Source: Gemmatimonadota bacterium
Lineage (GTDB): Bacteria > Gemmatimonadota > Gemmatimonadetes > Longimicrobiales > Gaopeijiaceae
DNA length: 64,000 bases
Assembly: GCA_030428885.1 (NCBI GenBank)
Contig: JAUIEJ010000003.1
Span: forward strand, 248,001 to 312,000
Direction: 5' to 3'
The notes below the pieces were generated by a model that saw only the letters and a program-made list of their open reading frames with translations, had not been told where the DNA came from and ran no database searches. Made by a program: the position numbers and the translations under genes. Shown here in pieces: positions 63,979-64,000 of this stretch (its first letter is position 1; each line of letters begins with the position of its first letter).

Positions 63979-64000
63979 CGACGGGGCTGGATGCCAGGAA

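Noticed and set aside
1-64000. tRNA genes, rRNA, CRISPR arrays, IS elements and prophage
   Set aside because: I read both strands for TpsiC-loop patterns, tandem spaced repeats, transposase motifs and flanking duplications and noticed none. A dedicated search was not possible.

Overview
This is a GC-rich (about 70 % by eye), gene-dense bacterial chromosome segment. It shows no phage, insertion sequence, CRISPR array, rRNA or recognisable tRNA. The gene content (mreBCD-mrdA-rodA, many exported S9/M14/M48/M16 peptidases, an ADOP-type FtsX/MacB permease, BNR/Asp-box proteins, a DUF4159-DUF4175 block and a DUF4388 protein beside pilT) and the codon usage fit Gemmatimonadota or a close relative. 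No marker was searched, so the assignment is an inference.

Layout. 1-4.2 kb: the 3' part of pnp, a terminator, an M16 protease, alanine dehydrogenase and dut. 4.2-10.2 kb: the rod-shape and elongasome operon mreB-mreC-mreD-mrdA(PBP2)-rodA. 10.2-19.7 kb: a same-strand housekeeping run accD-folC-hisS-(small membrane protein)-proS-lysA-guaA-amino-acid permease. 19.7-22.4 kb: RidA-like protein, exported protein, RlmI-type methyltransferase and a lipoprotein. 22.5-26.6 kb: exported M14 and M48 metallopeptidases. 26.6-32.7 kb: a GGDEF-like/receiver/HD-GYP protein, clpB, a lipoprotein, a methylmalonyl-CoA-epimerase-like protein and thioredoxin. 32.8-43.4 kb: rsmI followed by DUF4159, DUF4175, TPR, an 'asparagine synthetase B'-like protein and a JAB-DinG helicase fusion, all joined by 4-base start/stop overlaps. 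43.4-48.9 kb (minus strand): S9 peptidase, beta-propeller, response regulator and histidine kinase. 49-55 kb: small outer-membrane barrel, a second S9 peptidase and an ADOP permease. 55-58.2 kb (minus): pilT and an MshEN-receiver-DUF4388 protein. 58.4-64 kb: BNR-repeat protein, Smr, cold-shock protein, two-segment membrane protein, FAH hydrolase and a DapL-like aminotransferase.

How it works together. The core of the window is cell-envelope elongation plus information processing. The accessory part is outward facing: peptidases that probably supply peptides and amino acids, with a two-component system in the same operon as one of them, type IV pilus retraction, and nucleotide second-messenger turnover. 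Eleven neighbouring gene pairs share ATGA or GTGA overlaps. Three more pairs line up as CTGA, which hints at CTG initiation. The most unusual single gene is the DinG-type helicase with a complete N-terminal JAMM metalloprotease-like motif and a serine where the first iron-sulfur cysteine is expected.

No gap between genes exceeds about 210 bases. The last 22 bases (63979-64000) hold nothing recognisable.
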